Shown: positions 1 to 8,252 of the stretch, piece after piece
How positions within the stretch are numbered: position 1 is the first letter of the stretch
Layout: each line of letters opens with the position of its first letter
Source of the DNA: Acidobacteriota bacterium
GTDB lineage: Bacteria; Acidobacteriota; Terriglobia; Terriglobales; Acidobacteriaceae
Reading direction: 5' to 3'
DNA: 64,000 bases
Assembly (NCBI GenBank): GCA_018268855.1
Contig: JAFDVR010000016.1
Span: 176,145-240,144 of the forward strand
Position numbers and translations under genes: made by a program
The notes under the pieces: model-generated
What the model was told of the DNA's origin: nothing
The model's database searches: none
Seen by the model: only the letters and a program-made list of their open reading frames with translations

Positions 1-7
1 GATTGCA

Positions 8-2143
8 GTGGCGCAGATCGTGCTGCAAGCTGTGCTCTATCGCGTGCCATCGAAAATCCGGTTCACGGCATATTGGCCGCCGCTGGCCATCTGCTCTCTT
101 CCCGTCACGCTGTTCCTGCTTACCGTATTACAGCTTGGGCCTTATCAGATTTACACCTGCATATTGATGCAGATGCTCGTCTGTGCAGGAGCGTATTTTG
201 TTCTGGAGTCAAGCCACGGACATGTCTCACGCTGGATTGGATCCATCGGATTTGCCACATGGGCGCTTTACTATGCGTACCACGGTGTATTGACGACGCA
301 TCCACATCTGGCCACATTTTCCAATCAGATATGGAACATGCCGAAGTATTTTGTGGCGTTGGGCATGTTGCTGCGAGTGATGGAAGAAGATACGGCGCGA
401 TTGAAGCAGCTCAACACCGAGTACCGTCTTCTGTATGAAGCAAACCCGCACCCAATGTGGATCTTCGATCCTGTTACCACCCGCTTTCTTTCTGTGAACG
501 ATGCGGCCGTCCGCCTGTACGGATATTCGCGCAGCGAGTTCCTTTCCATGACGCTCTATGACATCCGTCCAGAAGCGGAGCGAGGAAGATTGCGGAAGGC
601 ATTTCAAGATGGGCGCAAAACCGCCGATGGTGAAGTGTGGCGCCACATGCGCAAAGATGGAAGCATCTTCTTTGTGGATCTCACTGTGCACGATGTGGTC
701 TTTCAGGGCCACCCCGCACGATTCGTTCTTACGCTCGACATTACGGACCGCGAAAACCTGACGCGTGAACTGGTGTATCAGGCGCAGCATGATGCCCTTA
801 CCGGCCTGCCCAATCGTCTGCTGATCGAAGATCGCGCGCAGCAGGTGCTCTCCAATGCGCGGCGCACAAATAATGTGGTGGCGATTTTTACCCTCGATGT
901 GGACCGTTTCAAGTCGATCAACGATACCTTTGGTCATCTTGTAGGAGACGAGTGTTTGAAGGCGATTGCCACACGTCTGCAAGCCCACGTCGGCGAAGCG
1001 GACACGCTTGCACGCACAGGCGGCGAAGAGTTTGCGCTAGTCGTTGGGAACCTGTCGTCTGAAGCGGAGGCGCGCGCTATCGCTGGCAATCTGGTTGCGC
1101 TGTTCAAAGATCCACTGCGGCTCAGTGCAACAGAAATTAAAACCACGATCAGTGTTGGCGTAGCGCTCTTTCCCAAAGACGGGGAATTGCTGGAAGATAT
1201 TCGCAAACAATCGGACCGTGCCCTTTACCAAGCCAAACGGATCGGCGGTAACCGTGCGGTGTTTCTCTCCGATCGCATTATGCCGGAGCTGGAAAACATC
1301 ACGCATATTGAAAACACCCTGCGTCATGCGCTTGCCCATAACAACATTGAGGTGGAGTACCAGCCGATCTTCAACGCAGAACGTCGCATCTGCCTGGTTG
1401 AGGCACTGGTGCGTGTCCCGGCGTTGCAGAAAGAAGGCATAGGGCCGGACCAGTTCATTCCTCTTGCGGAAGAGAGTGGGCTGATCCTGCAGATCGGTTC
1501 GCGCGTACTCGACATAGCGTGTGCGGATGTGGCTGCCTGGAAAAAGAGTGGTCTCGGTATGCTGCCCTTTGCCGTCAATGTTTCATGCAATCAACTGCTA
1601 CAGGCTGACTTTGCCGATGAAGTGTTGCGGACATTGGATCGTCACCACCTCATTCCGGAGATGCTGCATCTCGAACTGACGGAAACCACACTGATGAAGG
1701 ATTACCGCCAGGTTGTTCTGGAAATGACGCGGCTGGCTTCGGCGGGTGTCCGTTTCTCCATCGACGATTTCGGTACCGGCTACTCATCGTTGGAACGGCT
1801 TACAGAGCTGCCAATCACTACAGTCAAAATAGACCGCTCCTTCACGAACAAACTGCCGGGCAGTTCAGGCTCGCTCGGCATTGTGCAGGCCATCTGTCAA
1901 ATGGCAAAACATCTCGGGCTGGACGTGATCGCGGAAGGCATCGAGACGGAAGACCAGCGGCAGATTCTGCACGATTTAGGAGTCGGAAAGCTTCAGGGCT
2001 ATTTATTAAGCAAGCCCATAAAACCGGGCGACCTTCAGAGAGATGTAAAGGCAGGGACATTGCGATTGGTGGCACCTACCTTCCGATCAGGAGAGACATT
2101 GCGCGCCAAGATTTCTGCTATACGCGCAATGGCGAACAATTAA
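8..2143 (+). CDS. PAS-GGDEF-EAL membrane signalling protein (5' end may lie outside window)
   Basis: Cyclic-di-GMP turnover protein. About 110 N-terminal residues are hydrophobic with several membrane segments; then comes a PAS domain (about residues 140-250), a GGDEF domain (about 255-420) with GGEEF at the active site, and an EAL domain (about 435-690). The EAL domain keeps EALVR, DDFGTGYSSL, KIDRSF and AEGIET, so phosphodiesterase activity is plausible. GGEEF is an accepted active variant, but the RxxD inhibitory site upstream reads GEAD, so product inhibition is probably absent. The frame begins with GTG at base 8 and is open to the window edge, so the true N-terminus may be missing. The signal sensed by the membrane part cannot be told from sequence. 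Confidence 0.9.
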   Translation: MAQIVLQAVLYRVPSKIRFTAYWPPLAICSLPVTLFLLTVLQLGPYQIYTCILMQMLVCAGAYFVLESSHGHVSRWIGSIGFATWALYYAYHGVLTTHPHLATFSNQIWNMPKYFVALGMLLRVMEEDTARLKQLNTEYRLLYEANPHPMWIFDPVTTRFLSVNDAAVRLYGYSRSEFLSMTLYDIRPEAERGRLRKAFQDGRKTADGEVWRHMRKDGSIFFVDLTVHDVVFQGHPARFVLTLDITDRENLTRELVYQAQHDALTGLPNRLLIEDRAQQVLSNARRTNNVVAIFTLDVDRFKSINDTFGHLVGDECLKAIATRLQAHVGEADTLARTGGEEFALVVGNLSSEAEARAIAGNLVALFKDPLRLSATEIKTTISVGVALFPKDGELLEDIRKQSDRALYQAKRIGGNRAVFLSDRIMPELENITHIENTLRHALAHNNIEVEYQPIFNAERRICLVEALVRVPALQKEGIGPDQFIPLAEESGLILQIGSRVLDIACADVAAWKKSGLGMLPFAVNVSCNQLLQADFADEVLRTLDRHHLIPEMLHLELTETTLMKDYRQVVLEMTRLASAGVRFSIDDFGTGYSSLERLTELPITTVKIDRSFTNKLPGSSGSLGIVQAICQMAKHLGLDVIAEGIETEDQRQILHDLGVGKLQGYLLSKPIKPGDLQRDVKAGTLRLVAPTFRSGETLRAKISAIRAMANN

Positions 2144-2153
2144 GTTGCATGAA

Positions 2154-2177
2154 ATGACGCCCTCTGTATGGCGTCAT
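2154..2177 (+). terminator. Perfect 8-bp hairpin after the GGDEF-EAL gene
   Basis: Arms ATGACGCC and GGCGTCAT around an 8-nt loop, 11 bases after the stop codon. No T-run follows, so it is a weak terminator candidate or a transcript-end stabiliser. It contains the ATG at 2168, which argues against that codon as the start of the next gene. Confidence 0.45.
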
Positions 2178-2302
2178 CTGGCGTTCAGCGACGAAACTGT
2201 GACACAACCTTTGCTTGTGCAGAGGGTATTCTTTTTAGAGGGCGGCATACGACCACCCTTCCGAACAAGCTCGACTCAATCCCCCAATGGAGCTTTTGCG
2301 TT

Positions 2303-2980
2303 TTGGCCTTTTTCACTTCCCTGAAACAGACCCCGTCCCTTCGCCGCGCCACTTTGGCTGCGGCTGCATTTACCTTCATTCTGGCTGGTGCCAAATCGCC
2401 GGTGAAGGCCGCTGATATCTCCTCCACCTCCTCGCTTCCTAAGATGGCTTCTCCTGTGCAGCGTATGGCCGAAACGTTTCGTCTACGGATGCGGCATCTG
2501 CACACGGGCGAGACGATCAATGTGGTCTATCGCGAGGGCGATACGTACGATCAGCAGGGAATCGCGAAGTTGAACCATTTCCTGCGCGACCATCGCACGA
2601 TGGACGACGCGGACTATGATCCGAAGGAATTCGATCTGCTGCACAAATTGATGGCCAGGCTGGGCAAACCGAATGGAGAAATTGATATCGTCTGCGGTTA
2701 TCGCACGCCGCAGAGCAACAATTATCTGCGCACACGCGCTGCCGTAACGGGTGTGGCGCAGCATTCCCAGCACATGTTGAGCAAGGCGATCGATATCCGT
2801 GTGCCGGGCGTGAGCACACTTGCTCTGCGTAATGCGGCATTGAGTCTCGGCATGGGCGGAGTGGGCTACTATCCAGTCAGTCAGTTCGTCCATGTGGACG
2901 TAGGCCCGGTGCGTCAGTGGAGTTTTGGCGGCGCAAGCGAACGCACGGGCCGCAAGGCATCGCGTCGTCATCGCGCATAA
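2303..2980 (+). CDS. DUF882/YcbK-like M15-family exported peptidase
   Basis: Probable periplasmic murein-active protein of the DUF882 (peptidase M15_2) family. The family signatures are present: GYRTPQSN, then SQHMLSKAIDI with the His and Asp expected to bind zinc, then HVDVGPVRQW near the C-terminus. A signal peptide (LRRATLAAAAFTFILAGA) opens the protein. The reading frame reaches an ATG at 2168, but that ATG sits inside a hairpin and its first 45 residues look non-coding. The TTG at 2303, about 10 bases after GGAG, fits the signal peptide better. The C-terminal tail is basic (RTGRKASRRHRA). The function is inferred from family membership; the start is uncertain. Confidence 0.82.
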   Translation: MAFFTSLKQTPSLRRATLAAAAFTFILAGAKSPVKAADISSTSSLPKMASPVQRMAETFRLRMRHLHTGETINVVYREGDTYDQQGIAKLNHFLRDHRTMDDADYDPKEFDLLHKLMARLGKPNGEIDIVCGYRTPQSNNYLRTRAAVTGVAQHSQHMLSKAIDIRVPGVSTLALRNAALSLGMGGVGYYPVSQFVHVDVGPVRQWSFGGASERTGRKASRRHRA

Positions 2981-2997
2981 CTATGGTTGTTCATTAG

Positions 2998-3030
2998 GAA
3001 TAAGGCCGCTGCATGCGGCCTTATTCTTTT
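2998..3030 (+). terminator. Intrinsic terminator after the DUF882 gene
   Basis: A 12-bp GC-rich stem (GAATAAGGCCGC against GCGGCCTTATTC) with a 5-nt loop, followed by TTTT. It lies between the DUF882 gene and the next gene, whose ribosome site follows directly. Confidence 0.85.
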
Positions 3031-3042
3031 GGGAGTGGGACG

Positions 3043-3882
3043 ATGAACAGACTTATATTGCGCGGGGTAGCAGTGGCAATGATGGCCGGAATGGCCGTCG
3101 CAGGTTTCGCACAGCAGGCATACACGGGATTCGATCGCAATATCTATCCCGGAGATGCTGCCTTGCCAGCATTGCATAAAAACTTCGCGTTTACCGGATA
3201 TTGGCTGAATACTCCACCGGGCGCGCGCTCAAACAATTGGGTGGGCAAACGAAATGTTGTAAAGGCAGCCGGTTTTGGTTTTCTTGTTTTGTTCAACGGA
3301 AAATTGGAAGCGCAACTCAAAGGCCGCAATCCCCGCGCAGCAGGTGAGGCAGACGCCCTCACCGCTGTGGCCTCTGCAAAAAACGAGGGTTTCCCCTCCG
3401 GCGTTCGCATCTTTTTGGATATAGAAGAAGGAGGCCGCATGACAGAGGTGCAGGCCACCTACATCTTCGCATGGGTGGATGCAGTACGTAATGCTGGCGC
3501 ACGCGCAGGTGTCTACTGCTCCGGAATCGACGTTCGCGAGGATGCGCACACGATCATCAGCACGGCGCGCGATCTTGTAGCCCGTGACGCCGCCCGGCGC
3601 AAAACCGGCGAGGAGCCATTGAAGCTATGGGTAGCAAACGATGCGTGCCCCCCTGCTCCTGGGTGCGCGATGAGCGCCAGACCTCCTGCCGCAGGCGTTG
3701 CGCACGAAATCGCGAAAAACACAATGGTCTGGCAGTACGCGCAATCTCCACGACGGATGGAGTTCAGCAAAGCCTGTCCAAAGAACGCGGCAGCAGACGG
3801 AAACTGTTATGCGCCCGGTGTGCCGGCCATATTTGTGGACCTGAATACGGCAACCACGAGTGATCCGTCAGAAGGCCGGTAG
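3043..3882 (+). CDS. DUF1906-like (glycoside-hydrolase-like, Rv2525c-type) exported protein
   Basis: An exported protein with a clear signal peptide (LRGVAVAMMAGMAVAGFAQQ). It resembles the DUF1906 family, whose members adopt a TIM barrel like GH25 lysozymes: it starts with YTGFDRN, has the strand GVRIFLDIEEGG, then AGVYCSGIDVRE, and later LWVAND and WQYAQSP. The acidic residues in LDIEEG match the usual active-site strand, so wall or glycan binding is possible, but no activity has been shown for most of the family. The start at ATG 3043 is chosen because GGGAGTGGG precedes it; the frame is open further upstream into the terminator. Confidence 0.75.
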   Translation: MNRLILRGVAVAMMAGMAVAGFAQQAYTGFDRNIYPGDAALPALHKNFAFTGYWLNTPPGARSNNWVGKRNVVKAAGFGFLVLFNGKLEAQLKGRNPRAAGEADALTAVASAKNEGFPSGVRIFLDIEEGGRMTEVQATYIFAWVDAVRNAGARAGVYCSGIDVREDAHTIISTARDLVARDAARRKTGEEPLKLWVANDACPPAPGCAMSARPPAAGVAHEIAKNTMVWQYAQSPRRMEFSKACPKNAAADGNCYAPGVPAIFVDLNTATTSDPSEGR

Positions 3883-4047
3883 GCAAACGCGGTATTCCTT
3901 GTGAGAACCTCATGGTTGGTACGACGGAAGGTGCCAGAGGTACGCAAAAACTGGTAAGGTTATTGCGCGTTCCACGCAGAGTCCAGAGAAGACGTCGAAC
4001 CGCAATTTCATTTCACATTCAAGATCTAAAGGACCGGGTATACACGG

Positions 4048-5550
4048 ATGGCGAACTACGTTCTTTCACTCGACCAGGGCACAACCAGCTCGCGCGCAAT
4101 TCTGTTTGACAAGCAGGGGCAGATCGTTGGCACCGCGCAGCATGAGTTTACGCAGATATTCCCAGAAGGCAAAGCTGGCTGGGTCGAGCACGATCCCATG
4201 GAAATCCTCACCAGCCAGATGAGCTCTGCCGTGGAGGTGCTGGGCAAGGTCGGCGTTCGCCCGCGCGACGTCGCCGCGGTCGGTATCACCAACCAGCGCG
4301 AAACTGTCGTCGTATGGGACCGCGAGACGAACAAGCCCGTCTACAACGCCATTGTCTGGCAGGACCGCCGCACTGCTGCGCTCTGCGAAAAACTCACGAA
4401 AGAAGGCCACGAGGACATGGTCCGTAACAAGACCGGTCTGCGTCTCGATCCTTACTTCTCCGGCACCAAGGTGGCTTGGATACTCGACAACGTTCCAGGT
4501 GTACGCGAGAAAGCCGAGGCCGGCAAGCTCGCCTTCGGCACCGTCGATAGCTGGCTCATCTGGAACCTCACCAGCGGCAAGCGCCACGTCACCGACCGTA
4601 CCAACGCATCGCGCACGCTGCTCTACAACATCGTTGAAGACAAGTGGGATGACGACATGCTCAAGCTGCTCAATGTGCCGAAGAGCATGATGCCTGAGGT
4701 CGTCTGGTCCAGTGAGAAGCTCGGCCCTGTGTCCACCACGCTCGGCCTCGAAGGTGTCGAGATCGCCGGTATCGCGGGCGATCAGCAGTCGGCCCTCTTT
4801 GGTCAGCTCTGCGTCACGCCCGGCATGGCCAAGAACACCTACGGCACCGGCTGCTTCCTGTTGGAGCACATCGGCACCGAATTCAAAGTCAGCCAGAACC
4901 GCTTGCTCACAACGCTCGCCTGCTCCGTCGATCGCAAACTGGAGTACGCGTTCGAAGGTTCGGTCTTCATCGGCGGTGCAGTCGTGCAGTGGCTCCGCGA
5001 CGGCCTCAAGATGTTCGCCAACTCCAAAGACGTGGAGAAGACCGCCGCTACGGTGAAAGACTCCAACGGCGTCATCTTCGTCCCGGCATTCACTGGCCTT
5101 GGTGCCCCGCATTGGGACCCCTACGCGAGCGGCCTCATGATCGGTCTCGGCCGCGGGACCGAACAGGGACACATCGCACGTGCCGCGCTGGAAAGCATCG
5201 CGCTGCAGGTAGCCGATCTGCTTGAGGCCATGAACAAGGACACCCCCGTTCCGCTCAAGGCCCTTCGCGTAGACGGCGGCGCCAGCGCCAACGATATGAT
5301 GATGCAGTTCCAGGCCGATGTTCTCGGCGTTCCCGTTATCCGTCCCGTGCTCGTGGAAACCACGGCGATGGGCGCGGCATACCTCGCCGGTATCGCGGTC
5401 GGTTTCTGGAGCGGCGTGGATGAGATCCGCAAGCATCAGGGCGATGGCCGCGTCTTTGAACCCAGGGCTGATCGAGCCGACGTGCAGAAACTCGTCAGCC
5501 GCTGGAAACAGGCGGTGGAGCTTTCCAAAGGCTGGAATACCCCTCAGTAA
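4048..5550 (+). CDS. glpK: Glycerol kinase
   Basis: Phosphorylates glycerol to sn-glycerol 3-phosphate with ATP in the cytoplasm. At 500 residues it has normal family length. FGGY-kinase signatures are clear: LDQGTTSSRAILFD (phosphate loop) at the N-terminus, NQRETVVVWDR, the substrate region VDSWLIWNL, AGDQQSALFGQ, TYGTGCFLL, and VDGGASANDMMMQ in the adenine-binding part. AAGGA lies upstream of the ATG at 4048. The next gene encodes a glycerol channel, so this is a glycerol uptake and activation locus; glpD is not in the window. An intrinsic terminator lies between the two genes. Confidence 0.98.
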   Translation: MANYVLSLDQGTTSSRAILFDKQGQIVGTAQHEFTQIFPEGKAGWVEHDPMEILTSQMSSAVEVLGKVGVRPRDVAAVGITNQRETVVVWDRETNKPVYNAIVWQDRRTAALCEKLTKEGHEDMVRNKTGLRLDPYFSGTKVAWILDNVPGVREKAEAGKLAFGTVDSWLIWNLTSGKRHVTDRTNASRTLLYNIVEDKWDDDMLKLLNVPKSMMPEVVWSSEKLGPVSTTLGLEGVEIAGIAGDQQSALFGQLCVTPGMAKNTYGTGCFLLEHIGTEFKVSQNRLLTTLACSVDRKLEYAFEGSVFIGGAVVQWLRDGLKMFANSKDVEKTAATVKDSNGVIFVPAFTGLGAPHWDPYASGLMIGLGRGTEQGHIARAALESIALQVADLLEAMNKDTPVPLKALRVDGGASANDMMMQFQADVLGVPVIRPVLVETTAMGAAYLAGIAVGFWSGVDEIRKHQGDGRVFEPRADRADVQKLVSRWKQAVELSKGWNTPQ

Positions 5551-5554
5551 TCAG

Positions 5555-5600
5555 GAACGGCATCTCCTTCCACTTTAGGAAGCAGATGCCGTTCTCATTT
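5555..5600 (+). terminator. Hairpin between glpK and the glycerol channel gene
   Basis: A perfect 11-bp stem GAACGGCATCT/AGATGCCGTTC closes an 18-nt loop that can itself pair (CTTCC with GGAAG), followed by TCATTTT. It probably gives partial termination, so that channel expression can be lower than or separate from glpK. Confidence 0.7.
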
Positions 5601-5672
5601 TGTGCTTGCTTACAGGCGGACTCGTCCGCTACGCTTCGCTTCGTTACCCCACAATTTCTGCAGGAGAACGTA

Positions 5673-6404
5673 ATGGTTCGTGGACCGTTTTTAGGTGAAT
5701 TAATGGGCACCTTTGTGCTCATTCTCATGGGCGGCGGCATCGTCGGCGGCGCTGTGCTGCGCAAGACTAAGGCCGAAGGCGCAGGCTGGATCTCCATCAC
5801 CGCCGGATGGGCCTTCGCCGTGTTGAGCGGCATCTTTACTGCACAACTCTTTGGCAGCGCAGATGCGCATCTGAACCCCGCCGTCACATTGGCCTTTGCC
5901 GTCAAGGCAAGTGCTTACGGCACCTTTATCAAGTACGCCATTGCGCAGACCTCCGGCGCCTTCATTGCTGGTGTCGTGCTGTGGCTCTTCTTCTACCCGC
6001 ATTGGGAACTCACCGAGGATAAGGGCGCAAAGCTCGCCGTCTTCTCCACCGGCCCCACGGTACGCAACTATGCCTGGGCATTCTTCTGCGAAGCTGTCGC
6101 CACGTTCATTCTCATCATCGTCATCGGCGGCATGACATCCAAACTCGTACTCACTACTGGCGCCGCCGCCGGACTCACACCGCTGCTCATCGCCTGCTTA
6201 ATCTGGGGCATAGGCCTCTCGCTCGGACCGACCACGGGATACGCGATCAACCCGGCCCGCGATCTCGGCCCCCGCATCGCGCATTTCCTCCTGCCGATCA
6301 AAGGCAAAGGCACCTCAGACTGGGCCTACGCCTGGGTTCCAGTCCTCGGCCCCCTCGCCGGAGCAGCCTTCGCCGGATACATCCTGCGATTGATCAACGC
6401 ATAA
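5673..6404 (+). CDS. glpF: Aquaglyceroporin / glycerol facilitator (MIP family)
   Basis: Inner-membrane channel of the MIP family with six membrane segments. The two half-helix signatures are present as LNPAVT (loop B) and INPARDLGPR (loop E). The Asp after NPAR is the usual mark of glycerol facilitators rather than strict water channels. It lies 122 bp after glpK on the same strand, which supports glycerol as substrate. The ATG at 5673 is chosen because CAGGAGAACGTA precedes it; the open frame upstream covers the terminator and has no coding look. Substrate range beyond glycerol is not deducible. Confidence 0.93.
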   Translation: MVRGPFLGELMGTFVLILMGGGIVGGAVLRKTKAEGAGWISITAGWAFAVLSGIFTAQLFGSADAHLNPAVTLAFAVKASAYGTFIKYAIAQTSGAFIAGVVLWLFFYPHWELTEDKGAKLAVFSTGPTVRNYAWAFFCEAVATFILIIVIGGMTSKLVLTTGAAAGLTPLLIACLIWGIGLSLGPTTGYAINPARDLGPRIAHFLLPIKGKGTSDWAYAWVPVLGPLAGAAFAGYILRLINA

Positions 6405-6426
6405 TCAGAGCTTCATCCAAAACAGA

Positions 6427-6454
6427 AGAGGCCGCGATCATCGCGGCCTCTTTC
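6427..6454. terminator. Shared terminator between convergent glpF and glutathione peroxidase genes
   Basis: A perfect 11-bp stem AGAGGCCGCGA/TCGCGGCCTCT with a 3-nt loop, followed by TTTC on the plus strand. It sits between two convergent genes and can serve both, better for the plus-strand gene. Confidence 0.8.
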
Positions 6455-6468
6455 ACGAACAAAAGAAC

Positions 6469-7023
6469 TTATTTCTTAGCCAACTCCGTCTCAATCGCCT
6501 TCACCAGTTTTGGATCATCCGGCTCTACGTTCGGCGAAAACCGCGCAACAATTTCACCATGCCGCGATACCAGGAACTTCTCAAAGTTCCAAAGCACCTC
6601 CGGTTCAGGATTGATCGTAGCTCCAAAGTTCACCAGGCCTTCGATGAACTTCTGTTTGCTGTCGCCTACAGAGGTTGGCCGCGCTGCTGTGAGTGCGTTG
6701 TAAAGCGGGTGCCGGTTCTTGCCTACAACGGGAATCTTCGCAAACATGGGAAACGAAACGTGGAACTGCGTTGCACAAAACCTGGAAATCTCCTCGTTTG
6801 TGCCCGGCTCCTGGGCTGAAAAATCGTTTGAGGGGAAGCCCAGCACGAAGAAACCGTCTTCCTTGAAACGTTGATACAGCGCCTCAAGCGCGTTGTACTG
6901 CGGAGTCAACCCGCACTGTGAAGCGGTGTTCACCAGCAGAAGAACACGTCCGCGATAAGGCTCCAGCGTTGCCGGCGTTCCATCAATGCGATGGAGAGAG
7001 ATGTTATAGAGATCGTTCGCCAT
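6469..7023 (-). CDS. Glutathione peroxidase-family thiol peroxidase
   Basis: Reduces hydrogen peroxide or lipid hydroperoxides. It has normal length (184 aa) and the family motifs: NTASQCGLTPQY with the catalytic Cys, GFPSNDFSAQEPG, and the Trp of LWNFEKFLV. The Cys (not selenocysteine) form and a second Cys in ISRFCATQF suggest a thioredoxin-dependent enzyme, as in most bacterial members; this is inference. No signal peptide is visible, so it is cytoplasmic. It reads away from an unknown coiled-coil gene 42 bp upstream and could share its transcript. Confidence 0.93.
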   Translation of the reverse strand: MANDLYNISLHRIDGTPATLEPYRGRVLLLVNTASQCGLTPQYNALEALYQRFKEDGFFVLGFPSNDFSAQEPGTNEEISRFCATQFHVSFPMFAKIPVVGKNRHPLYNALTAARPTSVGDSKQKFIEGLVNFGATINPEPEVLWNFEKFLVSRHGEIVARFSPNVEPDDPKLVKAIETELAKK

Positions 7024-7065
7024 GGCAAAGAGATACCTGAATTTCAGTAGGAGTGCAGGGAAGCA

Positions 7066-7533
7066 TTATGCAGACTGGGTCTTCTGACGGCGCCGGCGAT
7101 ACGCTGCCAGATCGTCCTTCCACGCCGCAAGAGGGCTGGATGTCATGCTGTTTTCGCGCTCGAGACGGCTTACCATCGCACCGAAGTCTGTAGGATCGGG
7201 CCGCGCAACCGGTGCTTCCTGTTCGATCGCTTCCACTTCTGCAACTACTTTCGGTGTGGCCTGCGCATCCGCTCCCAGCGCGGCAATCTGTTCCGGCGTG
7301 CGCAGCGAGGGGGGCACCTCCGACGGGTGATACTCAATGCCAAGATCAATCAACGACTGCGCCAGCACCACATGCTGATCGCGCCGGATAGTAAGTTTGC
7401 GCACAGCGGCAGCGCGCTCTTCTTCTGTTTCGAAGCTCTCAAACTTCGACGTATGGCTCAGTTTGCGATCCAGCAAATCAATCTCGCGATGCAGATCGCG
7501 AAGGGCGTATTTGTCCTGTACCAGGGCACGCAT
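7066..7533 (-). CDS. Unknown coiled-coil protein, 155 aa
   Basis: I do not recognise a family. The N-terminal half is a charged helix of coiled-coil type (ALRDLHREIDLLDRKL, then EEERAAAVRKLTIRRDQ). The middle is rich in Pro, Ala and Glu, and the C-terminus is basic (YRRRRQKTQSA). No signal peptide or membrane segment is present. It lies just upstream of the glutathione peroxidase gene on the same strand. Length, composition and lack of a competing frame support a real cytoplasmic protein. Confidence 0.65.
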   Translation of the reverse strand: MRALVQDKYALRDLHREIDLLDRKLSHTSKFESFETEEERAAAVRKLTIRRDQHVVLAQSLIDLGIEYHPSEVPPSLRTPEQIAALGADAQATPKVVAEVEAIEQEAPVARPDPTDFGAMVSRLERENSMTSSPLAAWKDDLAAYRRRRQKTQSA

Positions 7534-7672
7534 GTTCTATGTTTTCTCCATGCACACGGAATGGAACCCGGGGAACTCGGTTAGGGGCATCGGATTCTCA
7601 GGTGCTATGTCATTGGATGCAGATTTTGGTGCAAACGCGACGACGCCCAGCCAAATCCTCAGAATTACCTGT

Positions 7673-7720
7673 GTCCTTAACGTAAGTAAGGACGGCCAGA
7701 AGCCGTCCTTACTTACGTTA
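7673..7720. terminator. Perfect 18-bp hairpin downstream of the cold shock gene
   Basis: The arm at 7678-7695 is the exact reverse complement of 7703-7720, with a 7-nt loop. An alternative 7-bp stem (GTCCTTA at 7673-7679 with TAAGGAC at 7687-7693) competes with it. It lies directly after the csp stop codon (minus strand) and probably ends or stabilises that transcript, although no T-run follows on either strand. Confidence 0.6.
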
Positions 7721-7733
7721 AAGCTCTGATCGC

Positions 7734-7937
7734 TTAGGCGACAGGGCGAACGTTCTCTGCCTGCCAGCCCTTCGGTCCCTTCACCACGTTGAACTCAACG
7801 CGCTGACCTTCCTGAAGGCTGCGGAAACCCTGCGACTGGATCGCGGTGTGATGAACGAAAACGTCCTCACCGTTATCGCGAGAGATGAAGCCGAAGCCCT
7901 TAGCGTCGTTGAACCACTTGACAATACCCTGTTCCAT
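7734..7937 (-). CDS. CspA-family cold shock protein
   Basis: A 67-aa single-domain nucleic-acid chaperone. Both RNA-binding motifs are present: KGFGFISRD (RNP1) and DVFVHHTAI (RNP2), in a five-strand barrel of typical length. It binds single-stranded RNA or DNA and melts RNA structure. AGGAA lies upstream of the ATG. The 315-bp gene-free stretch upstream leaves room for the long leader common in csp genes. Confidence 0.96.
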   Translation of the reverse strand: MEQGIVKWFNDAKGFGFISRDNGEDVFVHHTAIQSQGFRSLQEGQRVEFNVVKGPKGWQAENVRPVA

Positions 7938-8252
7938 GTTTTGTTTCCTAATGCTGATTTGAATTTACCGCTGAATCAGTGACTAGGGCTTGTCGTGTAG
8001 CAGTGCTGCGGGACGAGCAAAGGACCACGGTCGATTCCTGCGATGTGCGCTGAGTGTAGCACAGCGATCTATTTCATGTGCAAACCTTTTTCGATCTCAT
8101 ACGTCGCATGTGCAATAAAAAATCTGCAATTTGCACTATTTATGTTGCAATGTTGAAGCAATCATCCTCTCGTGTAGTCTTGGCCATCGCTTTCTTCAGG
8201 GCTGGCACGTTTGCAATATCTGCTTTGTAAGCCGCAAGAGCTTCGAACGTGC
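7938..8252. other. Gene-free stretch upstream of the csp gene
   Basis: No credible coding frame. It is AT-rich near 8080-8165. It probably carries the promoter and 5' leader of the csp gene (minus strand) and the 3' end of the oxidoreductase transcript. I cannot assign exact promoter elements. Confidence 0.5.

Noticed and set aside
2168..2302. ATG at 2168 as start of the DUF882-type gene
   Set aside because: It lies in the loop of a hairpin, lacks a ribosome site, and codes for a stretch unlike a signal peptide.
4066..5436. Minus-strand frame of 456 aa opposite glpK
   Set aside because: Shadow of the certain glycerol kinase gene; His/Ala/Glu-rich and without motifs.
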